This document shows, one piece after another, positions 20,321 through 21,544 of a stretch of DNA of 21,544 nt. Every line of letters starts with the position of its first letter. The first letter of the stretch is position 1. Below the pieces are notes generated by a model that did no database searches, was not told the DNA's origin, and saw only the letters and a program-made list of their open reading frames with translations. This DNA is from a virus. A program made the translations under genes and the position numbers. The stretch lies in the IMG/VR virus record IMGVR_UViG_3300017818_000129, positions 1-21,544 of that record. One strand, 5' to 3'.

Positions 20321-21544
20321 TTAATCCGACGCTACGCCGTACACAATCTCAACCGCAGTTTTTCCTAACTCAATTACTGCTTCGTTTTCAAATTGCTTAT
20401 CATACATCGACGTATTGTAGTCGTTCTCCATCGCGAGCATACCGACCTGATGTGCTCGCTGTTGTGCATTCTCCGACATTTGAACAGCCCACGCCGCTTC
20501 ATCCCGGTACTTCTGCCAAAGATTGTTGAGAGCTTGGGTTGTCATGTTTAAGAGATTTGTTGCATTAATTCTGTTTGTTTCGTTCTGAATCGCAGTGTTT
20601 GCCGTGTTGATATCACGTCTCCACGAAGCATTCGACTGATCAATCTGTACTTGCATTTGCGAGTTAAAGCGTTGACGCGCATCGTTAAGACTTGCAGAAA
20701 ACTGCGTCATCGCATTTGCTTCACTCACATTGAACTGGTCCATCGCGGCAATACGGTTGGCGTTGGCGTTATCTACCTGCACACCAAGCTCTGCAAAAAA
20801 CTGCTCAACCTGCATTTGGCTCTTCGCATTAAATTGTTGCGTAGCGTTTTCAGCCGCCGCATCTGTGAAGAGAGCTTGCAGTTCGGCTTGGAAGTTGAGG
20901 GTATTAGTCTTTTGTCGGTTGTCTAAATTCTGAAGATCAATGGATAAGAATGCTTTTGCGTTGTTTACCGCGGCAGTCATCCTTGCATCAAGATTTGCTT
21001 TATCCATTGCGGCAATTGTTGCGGCGTTAGCAAGGGCTGTTTGTTGACGTGCGTTGAGGTTTGCAAGATCCATTGACGCATACGTCTTTGCATCAGCCGC
21101 GGCGATAGGAATCCCAGACTCCATAAGAGCTTGGACCATCGCGGCACTTGCCATTGAACTCGATCCTAAACCCCGCTGTTGCATCAGGGCAGTCGCACCT
21201 CGTGCGGCACCAGTAGCCCACGCAGGAAGAGGTTTCCCTGATTCAATAGAACTCATCAACTCGCCAATTTGAAACTGCACGGTTGACTCTTTTGATACTT
21301 CACCTTGCGCGGCTCGAGCAAGAGCACCTTCAGATAGTGTGCCTTGGGGTACGTCGGTAATCAACGATCCAGCAGACGGGGCCTCGAGCTGGGCGGCCTC
21401 TGCTTCTCCTGTTTTTCCTACGGTAGTTGCTGTAGTTACTTGCGGTGCTTCTGGTGCAGTAGGAGCTTTAACTTCTAAGCCTTCTGTAGATGCTTTCTTA
21501 GTCTCTACAGAGATATCTTCGAGTTTGTCTGGCGCAGTAACAAG
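20321..21544 (-). CDS. Coiled-coil virion protein, N-terminus outside window (T7 gp14-like by position)
   Basis: The frame stays open to the right edge (407 residues visible), so the gene starts beyond the window; a TTG at 21364 is only an internal codon. The visible N-terminal part is Pro/Ala/Thr-rich (APTAPEAPQVTTATTVGKTG), a disordered arm. A Gly/Ala/Met-rich stretch follows (GAARGATALMQQRGLGSSSM), then a long Ala/Asn/Gln helix with three 22-residue repeats and further QFN/QMQV repeats. The C-terminus is helical with Met and Glu. Long polar coiled coils of this type and the place before the 740- and 1736-residue proteins suggest an internal virion protein with a gp14-like role. That role is inferred from order, not homology. 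Confidence 0.75.
   Translation of the reverse strand, partial: LVTAPDKLEDISVETKKASTEGLEVKAPTAPEAPQVTTATTVGKTGEAEAAQLEAPSAGSLITDVPQGTLSEGALARAAQGEVSKESTVQFQIGELMSSIESGKPLPAWATGAARGATALMQQRGLGSSSMASAAMVQALMESGIPIAAADAKTYASMDLANLNARQQTALANAATIAAMDKANLDARMTAAVNNAKAFLSIDLQNLDNRQKTNTLNFQAELQALFTDAAAENATQQFNAKSQMQVEQFFAELGVQVDNANANRIAAMDQFNVSEANAMTQFSASLNDARQRFNSQMQVQIDQSNASWRRDINTANTAIQNETNRINATNLLNMTTQALNNLWQKYRDEAAWAVQMSENAQQRAHQVGMLAMENDYNTSMYDKQFENEAVIELGKTAVEIVYGVASD
20876..21073 (-). repeat. Three tandem 22-residue repeats within the coiled-coil virion protein
   Basis: Three consecutive 22-residue units begin MDLANLNARQQTA, MDKANLDARMTAA and IDLQNLDNRQKTN. The shared pattern (M/I)-D-x-x-N-L-(N/D)-x-R-x-x-T fits two hendecads (11 + 11), the spacing of a right-handed or nearly straight coiled coil. 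The DNA copies are diverged, so the repeat is old. Confidence 0.75.

Overview
The window reads as the interior of a lytic, tailed, dsDNA bacteriophage genome, most likely a marine podovirus. The evidence is gene content: a replicative helicase fragment, a family A DNA polymerase with its proofreading exonuclease on a separate gene, a T7-type endonuclease I (Holliday junction resolvase), a Cas4-like Fe-S exonuclease, a class I ribonucleotide reductase and a DUF3310 protein, packed with overlapping ATGA/TAATG junctions and no tRNAs. No integrase, repressor or single-subunit RNA polymerase lies in the window. The polymerase carries a DnaJ-type zinc motif, which I recall as a hallmark of the HMO-2011 type of phages infecting marine alphaproteobacteria (SAR116, Roseobacter, SAR11). 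That placement and the host are inference, made without a database search.

Layout. Positions 2-11379 are all on the + strand and form the replication and nucleotide-metabolism arm: helicase C-terminus (cut by the window edge), HNH/AP2-like protein, 3'-5' exonuclease, three small genes, PolA polymerase, a probable ssDNA-binding protein, Cas4-like exonuclease, two hypotheticals, endonuclease I, a hypothetical, DUF3310 protein, nrdA, three small genes, a PD-(D/E)XK-like protein, an intrinsic terminator with a possible promoter, nrdB, and two small genes. Positions 11378-21544 are all on the - strand and form a virion-protein arm, read right to left: a coiled-coil virion protein cut by the right edge, two ~180-residue proteins, a 740-residue and a 1736-residue protein resembling in size and order the internal-core/ejection proteins gp14-gp15-gp16 of T7, and a small Gly/Lys-rich protein. 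The two arms converge at about 11380, where a strong hairpin terminates the leftward (virion) transcript.

How the parts fit: helicase, split polymerase and ssDNA-binding protein copy the genome. The Cas4-like exonuclease and endonuclease I would degrade host DNA and resolve branched intermediates. NrdA/NrdB make deoxynucleotides. The leftward arm builds the internal ejection machinery of the particle. There is no gene-free stretch above 300 bases; the longest is about 106 bases (9877-9982), holding a possible promoter, two hairpins and a terminator.

The most unusual points are a 137-codon open frame nested inside nrdA with a strong ribosome-binding site and a matching shift in nrdA arginine codon use; the split polymerase with its DnaJ-like zinc motif; and a 31-bp out-of-frame duplication exactly at the start of the endonuclease I gene.
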